DNA of 64,000 nucleotides from Acidihalobacter yilgarnensis (GCF_001753245.1 NZ_CP017415.1:1640501-1704500), one strand, 5' to 3'; positions 54,678 to 64,000 are shown, counted from the stretch's first letter. Numbers and translations are program-made. Notes: generated from the sequence alone by a model not told the origin.

Positions 54678-54711
54678 CCCCTGTCCGGCGGATCGAGCCG
54701 ACGGACAGGGG
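54678..54711 (-). other. intercistronic hairpin between cyoB and cyoC
   Basis: CCCCTGTCCG (54678-54687) and CGGACAGGGG (54702-54711) form a perfect 10-bp stem with a 14-base loop. It has no T-run and sits inside the operon, so an mRNA stabiliser or partial attenuator is more likely than a terminator. Confidence 0.65.
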
Positions 54712-54719
54712 CTTGCCGA

Positions 54720-56825
54720 TCAATCGCCTTGATGCTTTTTCGCGGATGCCTGCGGCGCTGCATATGCGCCGCTACCGACCGCGCCGCCGGCCTGCTCGAC
54801 CTTGTTGCCGCGCGCCAACATCTCATTTTCCATCCGCTCTACATCGGCAGCCGGGATGATGTAGTCCGTATCCTTGTCGAACGAGCGGTAAAGAATGACG
54901 ATGAGCATGGCGATGGCACTGACCGCGGCCAGCCACCAGATACGCCAGACCATCGCAAAACCGAAGGCGAGGGACAGCATGCCGAGGATCAGCGGTACCG
55001 CCGTGTTTTTCGGCATGTGGATGTCCACATAGTGATCCGGTCGCAGGCTAGTCAGACCATGCTGGCGTCGCCAGGCCCATTCGTCGCGGTCGTGTACGAT
55101 GGGTGTGACCGCGAAGTTATAGAACGGCACCGGAGAGTGCGTCGCCCATTCCAGATTGCGCGAAGTACCCCAGGCGTCTGCACCGACGGCGTTTTTTTCG
55201 CGATCTCGAATGCTGACCACGAGCTGCAGAACAAAGTAGACGATCGAAATTGCATAAAGGCCAATGCCAACCATTTCGGCGATCAGCAGTGGTTGCCAGG
55301 CCGGGTGCGTGATGTAGTCCAGGCGACGGGTCATGCCCATGAAGCCCAGGGTGTACATCGGGATGAACACCATCAGGGTGCCCGCAGTAAAGAACCAGAA
55401 GAAACGTTTACCCAGGCGTTCATCGAGCTTGAAGCCGAATACCTTCGGGAACCAGTAGGAGACGGCACCGAATGCTGCGTAAACGATCAGTAGGAACATG
55501 TTGTGGAAGTGAGCGATCACGAACACGCTGTTGTGGACAATATAGTTGATCGCGGGTACCGCCAACATCATGCCGGTGAGGCCACCGGAGATCAGCAGGA
55601 ACATGGAACCCACCGCCCACAGCATCGGCGTGTCGAAACGTATCCGGGATCGATACATCGTGAACGCCCAGTTGAATACCTTCACGCCGGTTGGAATGCC
55701 GACGAGCATGGTAGCCAGACTGAAGAAGGCGTTGACGTTGGGACCGGCGCCCATGGTGAAGAAGTGATGTAGCCATACGCTCCAGGAGACGGCCGCAATG
55801 GCCATTGAAGCGATGACCATAGTGATGTAACCGAACAGCGGTTTTTCGGAAAAGGTCGGAATGATCTCCGAGAGCATGCCGAAGGCCGGTAGGACGACGA
55901 AGTAGACCTCCGGGTGACCCCAGATCCAGAACAGGTTGGTGTACATCATGAGGTCGCCACCCAGGCCCACCGTGAAAAAGTGGGTGCCGAGGTAGCGGTC
56001 GAAGGTCAGCAGTGCCAAGGTCACGCCCAGAACCGGGAACGAGGTGAGGGCAATGATGTTCGAGGCCATCGAGGTCCAGGTGAATACCGGGAGGCGTCCC
56101 CAGGTCATGCCCGGTGCCCGCATCTTGATGATGGTTGCGATCAGGTTGATCGCGCCCATGGTGGTGCCGATACTGCCGATCTGTATTGACCATATCCAGT
56201 AATCGACACCGACGCCTGGGCTATAAGGCAGTTCCGTCAGCGGAGCGAGTCCGACCCAGCCGGCATGTGAAAAATCGCCGATGAACAGGGCGATCATGAC
56301 CAGTGCCGCGCTCACCACGGTAAACCATAGGCCGAGTGCGTTCAGATACGGGTAGGCCATGTCACGCGCGCCGATCTGCAACGGTACGATGATGTTCATC
56401 ATGCCGACGAGAATCGGTGTCGCAGCCACCAGAATCATGATCATGCCATGGGCGGTGAACACCTGGTCGAAATGGTAAGGCGGCAGATAGCCATGCGCCG
56501 CGCCTAATACGCCAGGCGAATCTGGTCCCACCGCGATCGCCTGCTGCGAGCGAATCATCAGGGCGTCGAAGAAGCCACGGAACATCATCACCAGACCGAC
56601 GACGATGTACATCACGCCGATCTTCTTATGGTCGACCGTGGTCAGCCATTCGCGCCAGATATAACCCCACTTGCGGGCGCAAGTCGCCCAAAACAGGAGG
56701 ATTACACCTACGACGACCGACAGCTCAAAGGCGAAGAAGAGGACCGGGTTGTTGTAGTGGACCTCAAGCAGCAAGCCCAGGCGCCCGAATATCGGGTTCC
56801 ATGGTCCTTGTAGATCGACAAGCAT
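54720..56825 (-). CDS. cyoB: quinol oxidase (bo3-type) subunit I
   Basis: This 701-residue proton-pumping catalytic subunit is of the long CyoB type (E. coli CyoB is 663). The low-spin haem His is in FTAHGMIMI (about residue 129). The CuB His-Tyr pair is in WGHPEVYFVVLPAFG, the next two CuB His are in VSWSVWLHHFF, and the haem pair is in VIAHFHNM. An extra N-terminal helix (LFFAFELSVVVGVILLFW) and C-terminal helices are the quinol-oxidase additions. It belongs to operon cyoABCD, 18 bases after cyoA. The C-terminal 40 residues are charged and Gly/Ala-rich. Confidence 0.95.
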   Translation of the reverse strand: MLVDLQGPWNPIFGRLGLLLEVHYNNPVLFFAFELSVVVGVILLFWATCARKWGYIWREWLTTVDHKKIGVMYIVVGLVMMFRGFFDALMIRSQQAIAVGPDSPGVLGAAHGYLPPYHFDQVFTAHGMIMILVAATPILVGMMNIIVPLQIGARDMAYPYLNALGLWFTVVSAALVMIALFIGDFSHAGWVGLAPLTELPYSPGVGVDYWIWSIQIGSIGTTMGAINLIATIIKMRAPGMTWGRLPVFTWTSMASNIIALTSFPVLGVTLALLTFDRYLGTHFFTVGLGGDLMMYTNLFWIWGHPEVYFVVLPAFGMLSEIIPTFSEKPLFGYITMVIASMAIAAVSWSVWLHHFFTMGAGPNVNAFFSLATMLVGIPTGVKVFNWAFTMYRSRIRFDTPMLWAVGSMFLLISGGLTGMMLAVPAINYIVHNSVFVIAHFHNMFLLIVYAAFGAVSYWFPKVFGFKLDERLGKRFFWFFTAGTLMVFIPMYTLGFMGMTRRLDYITHPAWQPLLIAEMVGIGLYAISIVYFVLQLVVSIRDREKNAVGADAWGTSRNLEWATHSPVPFYNFAVTPIVHDRDEWAWRRQHGLTSLRPDHYVDIHMPKNTAVPLILGMLSLAFGFAMVWRIWWLAAVSAIAMLIVILYRSFDKDTDYIIPAADVERMENEMLARGNKVEQAGGAVGSGAYAAPQASAKKHQGD

Positions 56826-56843
56826 TACGGTGATCCTCCTAGC

Positions 56844-57794
56844 TTAGTTAGCGTGCTTAAGGAATTCTTCTGACTGCATGTTCTCAGTCAGTGCATTCGG
56901 TGTCGGGTAGACCTTGCCAGCCTTGGCAGCCTTGATGACTTGAGTGAAAAGGCCGGTCTGCACATCGGAGAAATACTGTGTTTTATGGTTGATATTGACC
57001 GTGGGCTGTGCGTATTTTTCAAAATCGGTATAACTCAGGTGGGTGTTGCTTTTTTGCACTTTGGCCACCCAGGCATTGAACTCCGACTGGCTGACCGCCT
57101 TGGTCTTGAATTGCATCCAGGAGAATCCGCCACCACTGAGTGCTGCCGAAAAGCCGTGGTATTCGCCTGCATGGGATGCTAGGAGACTCTGCTTGGTTCT
57201 CATGCCCGGCATGATGTAGATCTGTCCGACCAACTGCGGGATGAAAAAACCGTTCGTCACCGAGGTGGATGTCAGTCGAAAATTCACTCTGGTGTGTGTG
57301 GGGATGACCAGTTCGTTCGAGCTTGCGATATGCAGCTTGGGGTAGACAAACAACCATTGCCAGTCGGTTGTGATTACATCGACTTCAAGTGGGTCTGCTC
57401 CGGGTTGCGTCTTGGAGGTCAGGACGGTCGGATTGTAGGGATTGACTTCATGAATGCCGATGTAGGAGTAGTAGCCCAGTACGGCCACGATGAGTATTGG
57501 TACTCCCCAAACAATGACCTCAAGCACATTGGAATGCGTCCAGTTGGGGTCGTACTTGGCCTTGGTTTTGGCATTTGCGCGATAACGCCAGAGGAACCAG
57601 ATCACCATCAGCGTCGTCGGGATGACGATTGCGAGCATGATTGAGACATCGAGGATCAGGTAGTGCAACTCCATTTCGCTGATTGGCCCCTTGGGATTGA
57701 AGAGCCAGAAGTGTTGGTTGCTGCACCCCCCCAGGAATAGGAGCGGCATCAGCGCTAGATAGCGGAGTGCGCCTGGGAATTTCTCTCGGGACAT
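56844..57794 (-). CDS. cyoA: quinol oxidase (bo3-type) subunit II
   Basis: This 316-residue subunit II has a lipoprotein signal (LMPLLFLGGC), two transmembrane helices (about 40-65 and 85-108) and a periplasmic cupredoxin domain (about 125-270). The CuA ligands are absent: the segment LVGQIYIMPGMRTKQSLLAS has no CxxxC, so the enzyme takes electrons from quinol rather than cytochrome c. A COX-aromatic-rich C-terminal extension (SEFNAWVAKVQ, SYTDFEKYAQPT) is typical of CyoA. ATG 57794 is supported by GAGAGGATC upstream and gives the intact lipoprotein signal. It is the first gene of the cyo operon. Confidence 0.94.
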   Translation of the reverse strand: MSREKFPGALRYLALMPLLFLGGCSNQHFWLFNPKGPISEMELHYLILDVSIMLAIVIPTTLMVIWFLWRYRANAKTKAKYDPNWTHSNVLEVIVWGVPILIVAVLGYYSYIGIHEVNPYNPTVLTSKTQPGADPLEVDVITTDWQWLFVYPKLHIASSNELVIPTHTRVNFRLTSTSVTNGFFIPQLVGQIYIMPGMRTKQSLLASHAGEYHGFSAALSGGGFSWMQFKTKAVSQSEFNAWVAKVQKSNTHLSYTDFEKYAQPTVNINHKTQYFSDVQTGLFTQVIKAAKAGKVYPTPNALTENMQSEEFLKHAN

Positions 57795-58234
57795 CGTTTG
57801 ATCCTCTCTCCCTGCACGAGTGAATTGATGGACGCGCCGTACGAACCCAATGCCGTCGTCGAAAGCAGGGGGCACCAAGTTATGAATCATGGCTACCAAG
57901 CTTTTGATGATCCGGCGACATACTTCGCATCCTGCCGAACGTTTATGACCCGCAATGTGGGCCCGATATATCGATGTCTAAAACCTCGATGAGGTCCTAT
58001 TGATTACGGTGTTGCACGCATAAATACGATATATGTACTTATCCTAATATTGTAATATAGCCGTTTGAATATTTCACCAGCGGATACCGCATACATCCGG
58101 CGGCGGCGGGTTTTGACAGGCCCGACTACGTCGAACCTCACGCGTTAATGGTCAGTGCTTCCTAGTCCATTATCGGCGCGAACGCCAATAACCATCAGCT
58201 ATATTGCAGTATGAGGATGCCTACTGGGCCAAAC
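57795..58234. other. promoter region upstream of cyoA, no gene
   Basis: About 440 bases between cyoA and the upstream minus-strand gene. The stretch 58015-58075 is AT-rich. On the minus strand it offers a weak sigma70-like pair, TTACAA then 16 bases then TATATC. An inverted repeat ACCTC-GAT-GAGGT at 57983-57995 could be an operator. No sigma54 site was found here, in contrast to cydA. Confidence 0.45.
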
Positions 58235-59251
58235 TCAACCGGTGTGTTTCTGTCGTTGTGGCTGCGACAATGCGTCGCGGGAATGGTGGATGTCCAGCGC
58301 CAGAATGTGCTGAAGGTGGGCAATGCCTGGAAGTCCCAGCGCCGGGTTGCGGGCTGCTGTTCTGAATTGACTTGCCAGTGACCGCATGGGGGCGACTTGA
58401 GTCAAGTACCAAGCCGCTTGGTTAAGTGAGCGTCGTGATTCAGCTGTTCGCGGCCATTCCGCATACGCGGCGACCGCTGAGTCGTAAGCATGAATCATGT
58501 TACGACCGAGGGGTCGTATCAGCCATTGCGTATTGCTGATCGCCTGATGAATGGCCTTGTTGGCGGCTTGCCAGCGCGGTCCACCGTGGGAAGCCGCATC
58601 GACGGCCGAGCGTACTTCTTTACGCAGGTGCGCGATTGGAAATACGTGGGCAGTAATCTCAATTTCGGCAACGAGATGCTTTATTTGCTCGCGGGCCGCT
58701 TTGGGTCTGCCCGTCTGGGCTAGGGCTTGCCCACGTTGGGCCGCTGCCAGGAGCTGGTTACGCGCGGAGCGGTCAGCGCTCGGTATGGGCAGACGCTTGA
58801 TGCTACCGATCAGGCCGTCCCAGGAGGCTGCTGCGTTTGATGGAACGGGGTTGCTCAGACTCTCGGACACCATGACGATCCGATCACGCAGACCCGCCAG
58901 GGCTGGCGGCGTTGCCATCTGCAAGAGATGACCGTTGGCATCCGCAAGGGCAATACGAAGTCGCAGGGTGTCGTGTCGCGCTGCGGCACGCTGCGCCGCT
59001 CTCAGATCCTGATAGACCAGTAGATCGATATCGATCAGGTGTGCGCTGAAACCGGGTATCAGATAGTGGCTTCGATCAAACTGTTGGTCCGATTTTGCGG
59101 AGGTTTTTGCATGCTGCGTCGCGGCCCATGCACCTGGACACAAGAAGGCGCACATCAAGGCGCCGCAGAATGCCAAGCGGCGCGCGCGTTCCGGACGTGT
59201 GGGTGTATGGATGCCGCGATAGCGAGCGGTAAGACCTGGGGTGGGTACCAT
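58235..59251 (-). CDS. secreted protein of unknown function
   Basis: I do not recognise this 338-residue protein. The N-terminus has a basic stretch followed by a hydrophobic signal (LAFCGALMCAFLCPGAWA), so it is probably exported. The mature part is helical and Ala/Arg/Leu-rich (LVYQDLRAAQRAAARHDTLR, QLLAAAQRGQALAQTG, REQIKHLVAEIEI), with the general character of YfdX-type or TPR-like helical bundles. It is similar in style, though not clearly homologous, to the secreted protein at 33659-34390. The ATG at 59251 may be too early: an internal start closer to the hydrophobic core would give a shorter signal. It ends about 440 bases upstream of cyoA. Confidence 0.65.
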   Translation of the reverse strand: MVPTPGLTARYRGIHTPTRPERARRLAFCGALMCAFLCPGAWAATQHAKTSAKSDQQFDRSHYLIPGFSAHLIDIDLLVYQDLRAAQRAAARHDTLRLRIALADANGHLLQMATPPALAGLRDRIVMVSESLSNPVPSNAAASWDGLIGSIKRLPIPSADRSARNQLLAAAQRGQALAQTGRPKAAREQIKHLVAEIEITAHVFPIAHLRKEVRSAVDAASHGGPRWQAANKAIHQAISNTQWLIRPLGRNMIHAYDSAVAAYAEWPRTAESRRSLNQAAWYLTQVAPMRSLASQFRTAARNPALGLPGIAHLQHILALDIHHSRDALSQPQRQKHTG

Positions 59252-59397
59252 GTTGTCCTGAGTTTTGGGCTATCGGGCTGTTGTCGTTGATCCGTCGCGA
59301 AGCGGACTGTAGGACCATGATCGGAGCAGAAAATTCCACCGAGTTGTGGGTAAACCGCGAATTCGGTCGTTGCCGGCATCCTATATTTCGCGAGGCA

Positions 59398-60636
59398 TCA
59401 TTCTTTGGCGATCGCGTGATACGGGTAGCGGGTCTGGACATAATCCGTGACCAATGCCTGAAATTCCTCGGCGATATGATCCCCTTTGAGCGTGACGGTT
59501 TTTTCGCCATCGACGTAGACAGGGGCGACTGGGGTTTCTCCCGTGCCCGGCAGGCTGATGCCGATGTTCGCATGTCGGCTCTCGCCGGGACCGTTGACGA
59601 CACACCCCATGACGGCGACGCTCATGGATTCTACGCCCGGATGGCTGGCCCGCCATGAAGGCATCTGCTCCCGCAGATACCCCTGAATCGATTCGGCCAA
59701 TTCTTGAAAATAACTGCTTGAAGTCCGACCGCAGCCGGGACAGGCGACGACCCGAGGTGAAAAGGCGCGCATGCCCAGGGACTGTAAGATTTCCTGTGCG
59801 ACGAGAACCTCTTCCGTTCGCGCGCCGCCGGGGGCAGGTGTCAGGGAGATGCGAATCGTGTCGCCAATCCCTTCACCGAGCAGGATAGAGAGGGCGGCAG
59901 TCGAGGCGACGATGCCCTTGGTGCCCATGCCGGCTTCGGTCAGCCCTAGGTGCAGTGGATAATCGCAGCGGCCGGCAAGGTCGCGATAAGCCCGGATGAG
60001 GTCAGGTACCCCAGAGAGTTTGCAAGACAATATGATGTGATCGTGTGGCAATCCGAGCGCTTCCGCGCGTGCCGCGCTGTCCAGTGCCGAGGTGAGCAAG
60101 GCTTCGTGGGTAATCGTTTCCAGAGGCAACGGTTGTGAGAGGCGTGCATTCTCATCCAGCTTGCGCGCCAATAGATCTTGGTCAAGAGATCCCCAGTTGA
60201 CGCCGATGCGTACGGGCTTGTGATGTTGGCAGGCAATTTCGATCATTTGCGCAAACTGGGTGTCGCGTTTGTTGCCACGTCCCACATTGCCCGGGTTGAT
60301 GCGGTACTTCGCCAAGGCCGCGGCGCAGTCTGGGTACTTCGTCAGCAGCTTATGCCCATTGAAGTGGAAGTCGCCGACCAGTGGTACATCGATATTCATG
60401 GCATCGAGACGGTTGCGTATCTCCGGTACGGCAGCGGCCGCCTCTTCAGTATTGACGGTGATTCTCACCAGCTCAGAACCCGCCTTGGCCAGTTCGGCCA
60501 CCTGAATGGCGGTGCGTACTGGGTCGGCAGTGTCGGTATTCGTCATGGATTGCACCACGACCGGCGCGTCCCCGCCAACGGTGACTTGTCCGATTCTGAC
60601 GGAAGTACTATGTCGACGGGCTAGGAATGCTTGCAT
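59398..60636 (-). CDS. ispG: 4-hydroxy-3-methylbut-2-en-1-yl diphosphate synthase
   Basis: This 412-residue [4Fe-4S] enzyme (IspG/GcpE) catalyses the penultimate step of the MEP isoprenoid pathway, using reduced flavodoxin or ferredoxin. A TIM-barrel (about 1-260) has [21 protein letters not shown] and RINPGNVG. The C-terminal cluster domain has the Cys ligands in [11 protein letters not shown] and [14 protein letters not shown] 60636 ([16 protein letters not shown]) is the normal start; an upstream in-frame ATG at 60705 would add a Cys-rich stretch unlike the family. It stands alone and is divergent from the DUF1631 gene; the MEP product also feeds the farnesyl group used by CtaB. Confidence 0.96.
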   Translation of the reverse strand: MQAFLARRHSTSVRIGQVTVGGDAPVVVQSMTNTDTADPVRTAIQVAELAKAGSELVRITVNTEEAAAAVPEIRNRLDAMNIDVPLVGDFHFNGHKLLTKYPDCAAALAKYRINPGNVGRGNKRDTQFAQMIEIACQHHKPVRIGVNWGSLDQDLLARKLDENARLSQPLPLETITHEALLTSALDSAARAEALGLPHDHIILSCKLSGVPDLIRAYRDLAGRCDYPLHLGLTEAGMGTKGIVASTAALSILLGEGIGDTIRISLTPAPGGARTEEVLVAQEILQSLGMRAFSPRVVACPGCGRTSSSYFQELAESIQGYLREQMPSWRASHPGVESMSVAVMGCVVNGPGESRHANIGISLPGTGETPVAPVYVDGEKTVTLKGDHIAEEFQALVTDYVQTRYPYHAIAKE

Positions 60637-60857
60637 CAGATTGAACTCAATGGAAATGCAGGCGGAGATTCTAACGCGTTTGCAGCCAAACTCGCAGGGG
60701 GGCATCTGACGCCTTAGCGCATCAAGAAGCAGGCCTCCGTTGGTCGGGCTCCCCGCGCTTTCCGTCGGATCGATTCGTCTTGTCGGGCCTCACAGCCGAT
60801 ACTCTTTAGCATTCCCTGCAACCAGCATGCGCCTGCGCGCTGGGCAATAGGTGGGAC

Positions 60858-63191
60858 ATGAGCCAGCCACGATCCGAAAACGTCGTTCCAATTGGCCCGC
60901 AACGGGTCCGTGTAGATGCGGTCGAGCGCAGTCAACTGGTTACCCGGATTCGCGAACAGATTCGGGAGGGCTTGACGCAGCGACTCCATGTCATGCTGGA
61001 GCAGGTGGATGACACATTGTTCGCTCGCGCCGATCGGGCCGATAGCAACCAGCAGCAAGCCGCCTATTTCGATGCGATGCGCGAGATAAGACGCAAGCGC
61101 CCCACGCTGGAAGCAGACTTCGCCGCGCTGATTCTCAAACGATTCGATCAAGCATTACACCATCGGCAACAACCCTTGACAGCCGCGCAACGCAATTTGC
61201 CAGACGACGAGCTGAGTCTGATCGAAACCGACGAACTCGAAGAACGCTTGGCAGTGGACGCGATGGTCACCAAGGCCAAGCGACTTTACGCCGAGGCGCT
61301 CTATCTGATCGGTCAGCGGCTCGCCGCGATGGCGGGTACACCCGCACCCGCGGTGAACGAGGAGGTTGCCATCGGGCCAGGCGTTATTTGCGGCGCCTTC
61401 CAGGAGGCTTCAGCCTCGCTTGAAATCGACATACAGATACGCCTGCTGCTGTACAAACTCTTCGATCACGATGTGATCAACGCGCTGGGTGATCTCTACG
61501 CGGGCGTCAATTTAATCCTGCGCGAAAGCGGCATTCTACCCACACTCAGTGCCGCGGACGCCGTGCCAGGGTCGGCGCGACACTCACGTGCCGGCAGGCG
61601 CGCGCCTTCATCGGGCGGAGGTGCTGGAGAAAGGGTTCCCGAATCCGATGAGATGGATGAAATCGCTCGAACCTTGCGCGATTTCCTCTATGGACATGAC
61701 TCCGTATCGGGACAAGGATCCAGTCTGGGATCAGGCGGTGCGGCCTACGGTGGATACGCAGGTATATCCGGTAATGCTTCTCCGCAGCCGGTGATTGAGG
61801 CTTTGTCGCGCCTACAGTTGACCGCTGTGGCCGGCGATTATTGCGTGGATGGTGGCCTTTCTCTGAACCCGGCAGCACTCAAGCGTGGCTTGATAGACGG
61901 CAGTGGTACGGCCACGGGTACCGGAGCCTTAATCCGGCCGCTGGAAGACAAGACGATCGATGTGGTCGCCATGTTGTTCGACTTTCTGTTTGATGATCCG
62001 GATCTGCCCGGACAAATCAAGGGCGCCGTGGCTCGATTACAGATACCAGTGCTTAAGGCTGCATTGATCGATGCCGAGTTCTTTACTCGCAAACAACATC
62101 CCGTGCGACGTCTTCTAAACCAATTGGCTCATGCAGGAATCGGCTGGTCACCGGACGCCGATGATCCAGATGATGGTTTGCTGGTCTGTATCGAGCGCCT
62201 CGTCGACCGTGTGCTGAATGAATTCGAGGACAATGTCGCAATATTTTCCGATGTGCTGGATGAATTTGAAGAATGGCTACGAAAAACGGAACATCGCTCC
62301 TCGGTACGCGAAGAGGAACTCGTTGGAGAAGCGCAACAAGCTGAGACACAAGCCGTCGCCAAGGCCGCCGCTGCTGCAGCCATTCATGAAACCATCGGCG
62401 AAGCGGAATTGCCGGAACCTGTGCGGACTTTTCTGAACGGTCCCTGGATGAATTTGCTTGCGCGCATATACCGCTTGGAAGGGGGCGGGACACCAGCCTG
62501 GGAACGCGTCCTCAATGTGGCTTCGACCTTGGTTTGGAGTTTGATGCCCAAGGGCAGTGAAGCCTCGCGCCGACAACTACTCGAAACGCTGCCGACCTTG
62601 CTGCGGGCGCTGCGCGACGGCATGGAGCGGTTGCATCTACCGGCAACAAGTCGTGAGCAGTTACTCAGCTGTTTGGCGGTGGAGCACACACGCCTCGCAC
62701 GGGCAATGAATGCATCGATGCCACCTGTTAGCGGCGGTATACAGAAAACCCAAAGTGTAGTCGCCGGGAATGAGAGCGTACCGACTATGGCGGAAATCTC
62801 GTCGGACCCGCAATCATTCATGGCTCGAAAAGCCGCTGAAATCAACCGCATGATCGATGAGGGCCGATTCCTGGGTGGGATGAGTACGCCTCGCCTGAGC
62901 GAGGATGGGCCCTTGGATCATTTCTATGAGCGCGCGGAAGATATGGGTGAGGGTGCTTGGCTTGATTGGACCGATACGACGGGTCGCGAGCAGCGGATCA
63001 AGCTCTCTTGGCGGAGCGTGATCAGTGGCAAATATTTCTTCGTGAATAGACAGGGTGTCAAGGTTGCGGAAATGAATGCCCATGCCCTTGCGCACGAATT
63101 GCGGGAAGGGCGGGCCCGCGTGATAGAGGATGCGCCGATGATGGATCGCGCCTTGTTGTCGGTGTTGGATAATCTGCAGCAAGGCGTGTGA
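60858..63191 (+). CDS. DUF1631 family protein
   Basis: This 777-residue cytoplasmic protein belongs to the DUF1631 family, often mislabelled 'thymidine phosphorylase'. The function is not established. The N-terminal two-thirds are helical, with the family's IETDELEERLAVDAMVTKA (about 116-134) and DIQIRLLLYKLFDHDVINAL (about 192-211). A Gly/Ser-rich linker runs about 236-300. The C-terminal region (about 680-777: EGAWLDWTD, RIKLSWRSVISGKYFFVNR) resembles a PilZ-like beta-barrel, which would make it a possible cyclic di-GMP effector; that is inference. It is divergent from ispG, and its stop abuts the MFS gene. Confidence 0.88.
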   Translation: MSQPRSENVVPIGPQRVRVDAVERSQLVTRIREQIREGLTQRLHVMLEQVDDTLFARADRADSNQQQAAYFDAMREIRRKRPTLEADFAALILKRFDQALHHRQQPLTAAQRNLPDDELSLIETDELEERLAVDAMVTKAKRLYAEALYLIGQRLAAMAGTPAPAVNEEVAIGPGVICGAFQEASASLEIDIQIRLLLYKLFDHDVINALGDLYAGVNLILRESGILPTLSAADAVPGSARHSRAGRRAPSSGGGAGERVPESDEMDEIARTLRDFLYGHDSVSGQGSSLGSGGAAYGGYAGISGNASPQPVIEALSRLQLTAVAGDYCVDGGLSLNPAALKRGLIDGSGTATGTGALIRPLEDKTIDVVAMLFDFLFDDPDLPGQIKGAVARLQIPVLKAALIDAEFFTRKQHPVRRLLNQLAHAGIGWSPDADDPDDGLLVCIERLVDRVLNEFEDNVAIFSDVLDEFEEWLRKTEHRSSVREEELVGEAQQAETQAVAKAAAAAAIHETIGEAELPEPVRTFLNGPWMNLLARIYRLEGGGTPAWERVLNVASTLVWSLMPKGSEASRRQLLETLPTLLRALRDGMERLHLPATSREQLLSCLAVEHTRLARAMNASMPPVSGGIQKTQSVVAGNESVPTMAEISSDPQSFMARKAAEINRMIDEGRFLGGMSTPRLSEDGPLDHFYERAEDMGEGAWLDWTDTTGREQRIKLSWRSVISGKYFFVNRQGVKVAEMNAHALAHELREGRARVIEDAPMMDRALLSVLDNLQQGV

Positions 63192-64000
63192 GTGTCAATC
63201 GCCAGCGACTTACCTGGAAAGCGCGGTAGCATCCTGGCCTGGGCACTTTACGACTGGGCCAATTCTGCGTTTGCTACCGTCGTGATGGCGGGGTTTTTCC
63301 CTATTTTTTTTCGTGAATATTGGAGCCGAGGCCAAGCCTCCGAAACCATCACATTCCACTTAGGTGCTGTGAATTCCGGAGCCAGTCTGGTCATCGCTCT
63401 CGTGGCTCCAGTATTGGGGGCGATGGCTGATCGTGGGCACGCCAAGAAACGCTTTTTAGCGGCTTTTACGGTGTTGGGGATTCTGGGAACGGCCGGGATG
63501 TTCAGCCTGGGTGGCGGGCATTGGATGCGTGCCGCCGCGTTATACACACTAGGCATCGTTGGCTATATGGGCGCCAACATTTTTTACGATGCGCTGATCG
63601 TCGCCGTGGCGCGGCCACAGGAATACGATCGGGTCTCTGCGTTGGGCTACGGTTTGGGGTATCTCGGAGGAGGCGGGCTGTTCGCAATCTGCGTCGCTTT
63701 GACGCTCTGGCCTACGCACTTTGGCTTGGCAGATGCCGCCGATGGCGTCCGTTGGTCCTTTTTGCTGACCGCCATTTGGTGGGGTGTTTTTACATGGCCC
63801 TTACTGTTGCGCGTCGCCGAACCCGGTAGCGCCCTGCCAGCCATCGGGTGGGCCAGGACAACTCGTGCCGGTTGGCATCAATTGCTTAATACCGCGCACG
63901 AGATTCGCCGATTGCGGGTAATCGGTAGTTTCTTGCTGGCTTATTGGCTGTATATCGACGGAGTCAATACGGTCATCCGTATGGCAGTCAATTACGCGTT
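63192..64000 (+). CDS. UMF1-type MFS transporter, truncated by the window end
   Basis: An open frame of 269 codons runs off the right edge. The N-terminus contains YDWANSAFATVV, the signature of the UMF1/Atg22-like branch of the major facilitator superfamily. It is followed by helices with VLGAMADRGHAKKRFL (the loop 2-3 motif), YDALIVAVA and GYGLGYLGGGGLF. Seven or so transmembrane helices are visible. GTG 63192 directly follows the TGA of the DUF1631 gene and is preceded by AAGG, so translation is probably coupled. The substrate is unknown. Confidence 0.85.
   Translation, partial: MSIASDLPGKRGSILAWALYDWANSAFATVVMAGFFPIFFREYWSRGQASETITFHLGAVNSGASLVIALVAPVLGAMADRGHAKKRFLAAFTVLGILGTAGMFSLGGGHWMRAAALYTLGIVGYMGANIFYDALIVAVARPQEYDRVSALGYGLGYLGGGGLFAICVALTLWPTHFGLADAADGVRWSFLLTAIWWGVFTWPLLLRVAEPGSALPAIGWARTTRAGWHQLLNTAHEIRRLRVIGSFLLAYWLYIDGVNTVIRMAVNYA

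Noticed and set aside
57865-57877. Possible sigma54 promoter upstream of cyoA
   Set aside because: On the minus strand it reads TGGTGC-N4-TGC, missing both the GGCAC core and the TTGC element.
60714-61151. 145-codon minus-strand frame between ispG and the DUF1631 gene
   Set aside because: Mostly antisense to the start of the DUF1631 gene; no domain or conserved context.

Overview
The window looks like ordinary chromosome of a moderately GC-rich gammaproteobacterium. The evidence is the combination of a bo3-type quinol oxidase locus, CydDC, IspG, a globin-coupled GGDEF-EAL protein, DUF1631, DUF2058 and DUF3579 proteins, and an RND/TolC efflux set. A chemolithotroph or acidophile of the Acidihalobacter/Ectothiorhodospiraceae type would fit, but that is an impression from gene content and was not tested. 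There is no prophage, intact insertion sequence or CRISPR array.

Layout. Bases 1-578 are an AT-rich gene-free stretch with a small inverted repeat. Bases 582-9429 hold housekeeping genes in alternating directions: DUF2058 protein, glycerol kinase, DedA protein, AlkA-type glycosylase, phospholipase-D-like protein and a large Lhr-type helicase. Bases 9613-21827 are a plus-strand signalling island. A globin-GAF-GGDEF-EAL protein, split by an apparent one-base frameshift, is followed by an Hpt/receiver/receiver/PAS protein, a 1777-residue multi-PAS hybrid kinase, a lone receiver, and an Hpt/receiver/receiver/GGDEF protein; the last four form a probable phosphorelay that ends in cyclic di-GMP synthesis. 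Bases 22202-24975 carry a DUF3579 protein, a lipoprotein, a porin and tRNA-Val(CAC) with its terminator. Bases 25010-33668 hold an OmpR/EnvZ-like two-component system and a Spy-like periplasmic protein, divergent from a TolC/adaptor/RND pump operon.

Bases 33659-41835 (minus strand) hold a secreted helical protein, a GH15 glucoamylase-like enzyme with a probable 3' frameshift, a decayed zwf pseudogene, gnd, an HtrA protease and a YqjD/YqjE/YqjK-like membrane trio. Bases 42012-57794 (minus strand) are a respiratory block. Transcribed first is cyoABCD with a CtaA-like membrane protein and ctaB. Then comes a seven-gene unit: cydA, cydB, a small membrane protein, a sensor kinase, an NtrC-type sigma54 activator, cydD and cydC. 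Bases 58235-64000 hold a secreted protein of unknown function, ispG, a DUF1631 protein and a truncated MFS transporter.

The most notable signal is regulatory. A near-perfect sigma54 promoter lies directly upstream of cydA. It is preceded by a perfect 13-bp inverted repeat at an enhancer-like distance, and by eight tandem copies of a related 9-bp unit. The sigma54 activator and its kinase are encoded inside the same operon. This suggests that a dedicated, self-regulated two-component system switches on the bd-type oxidase together with its CydDC assembly exporter.
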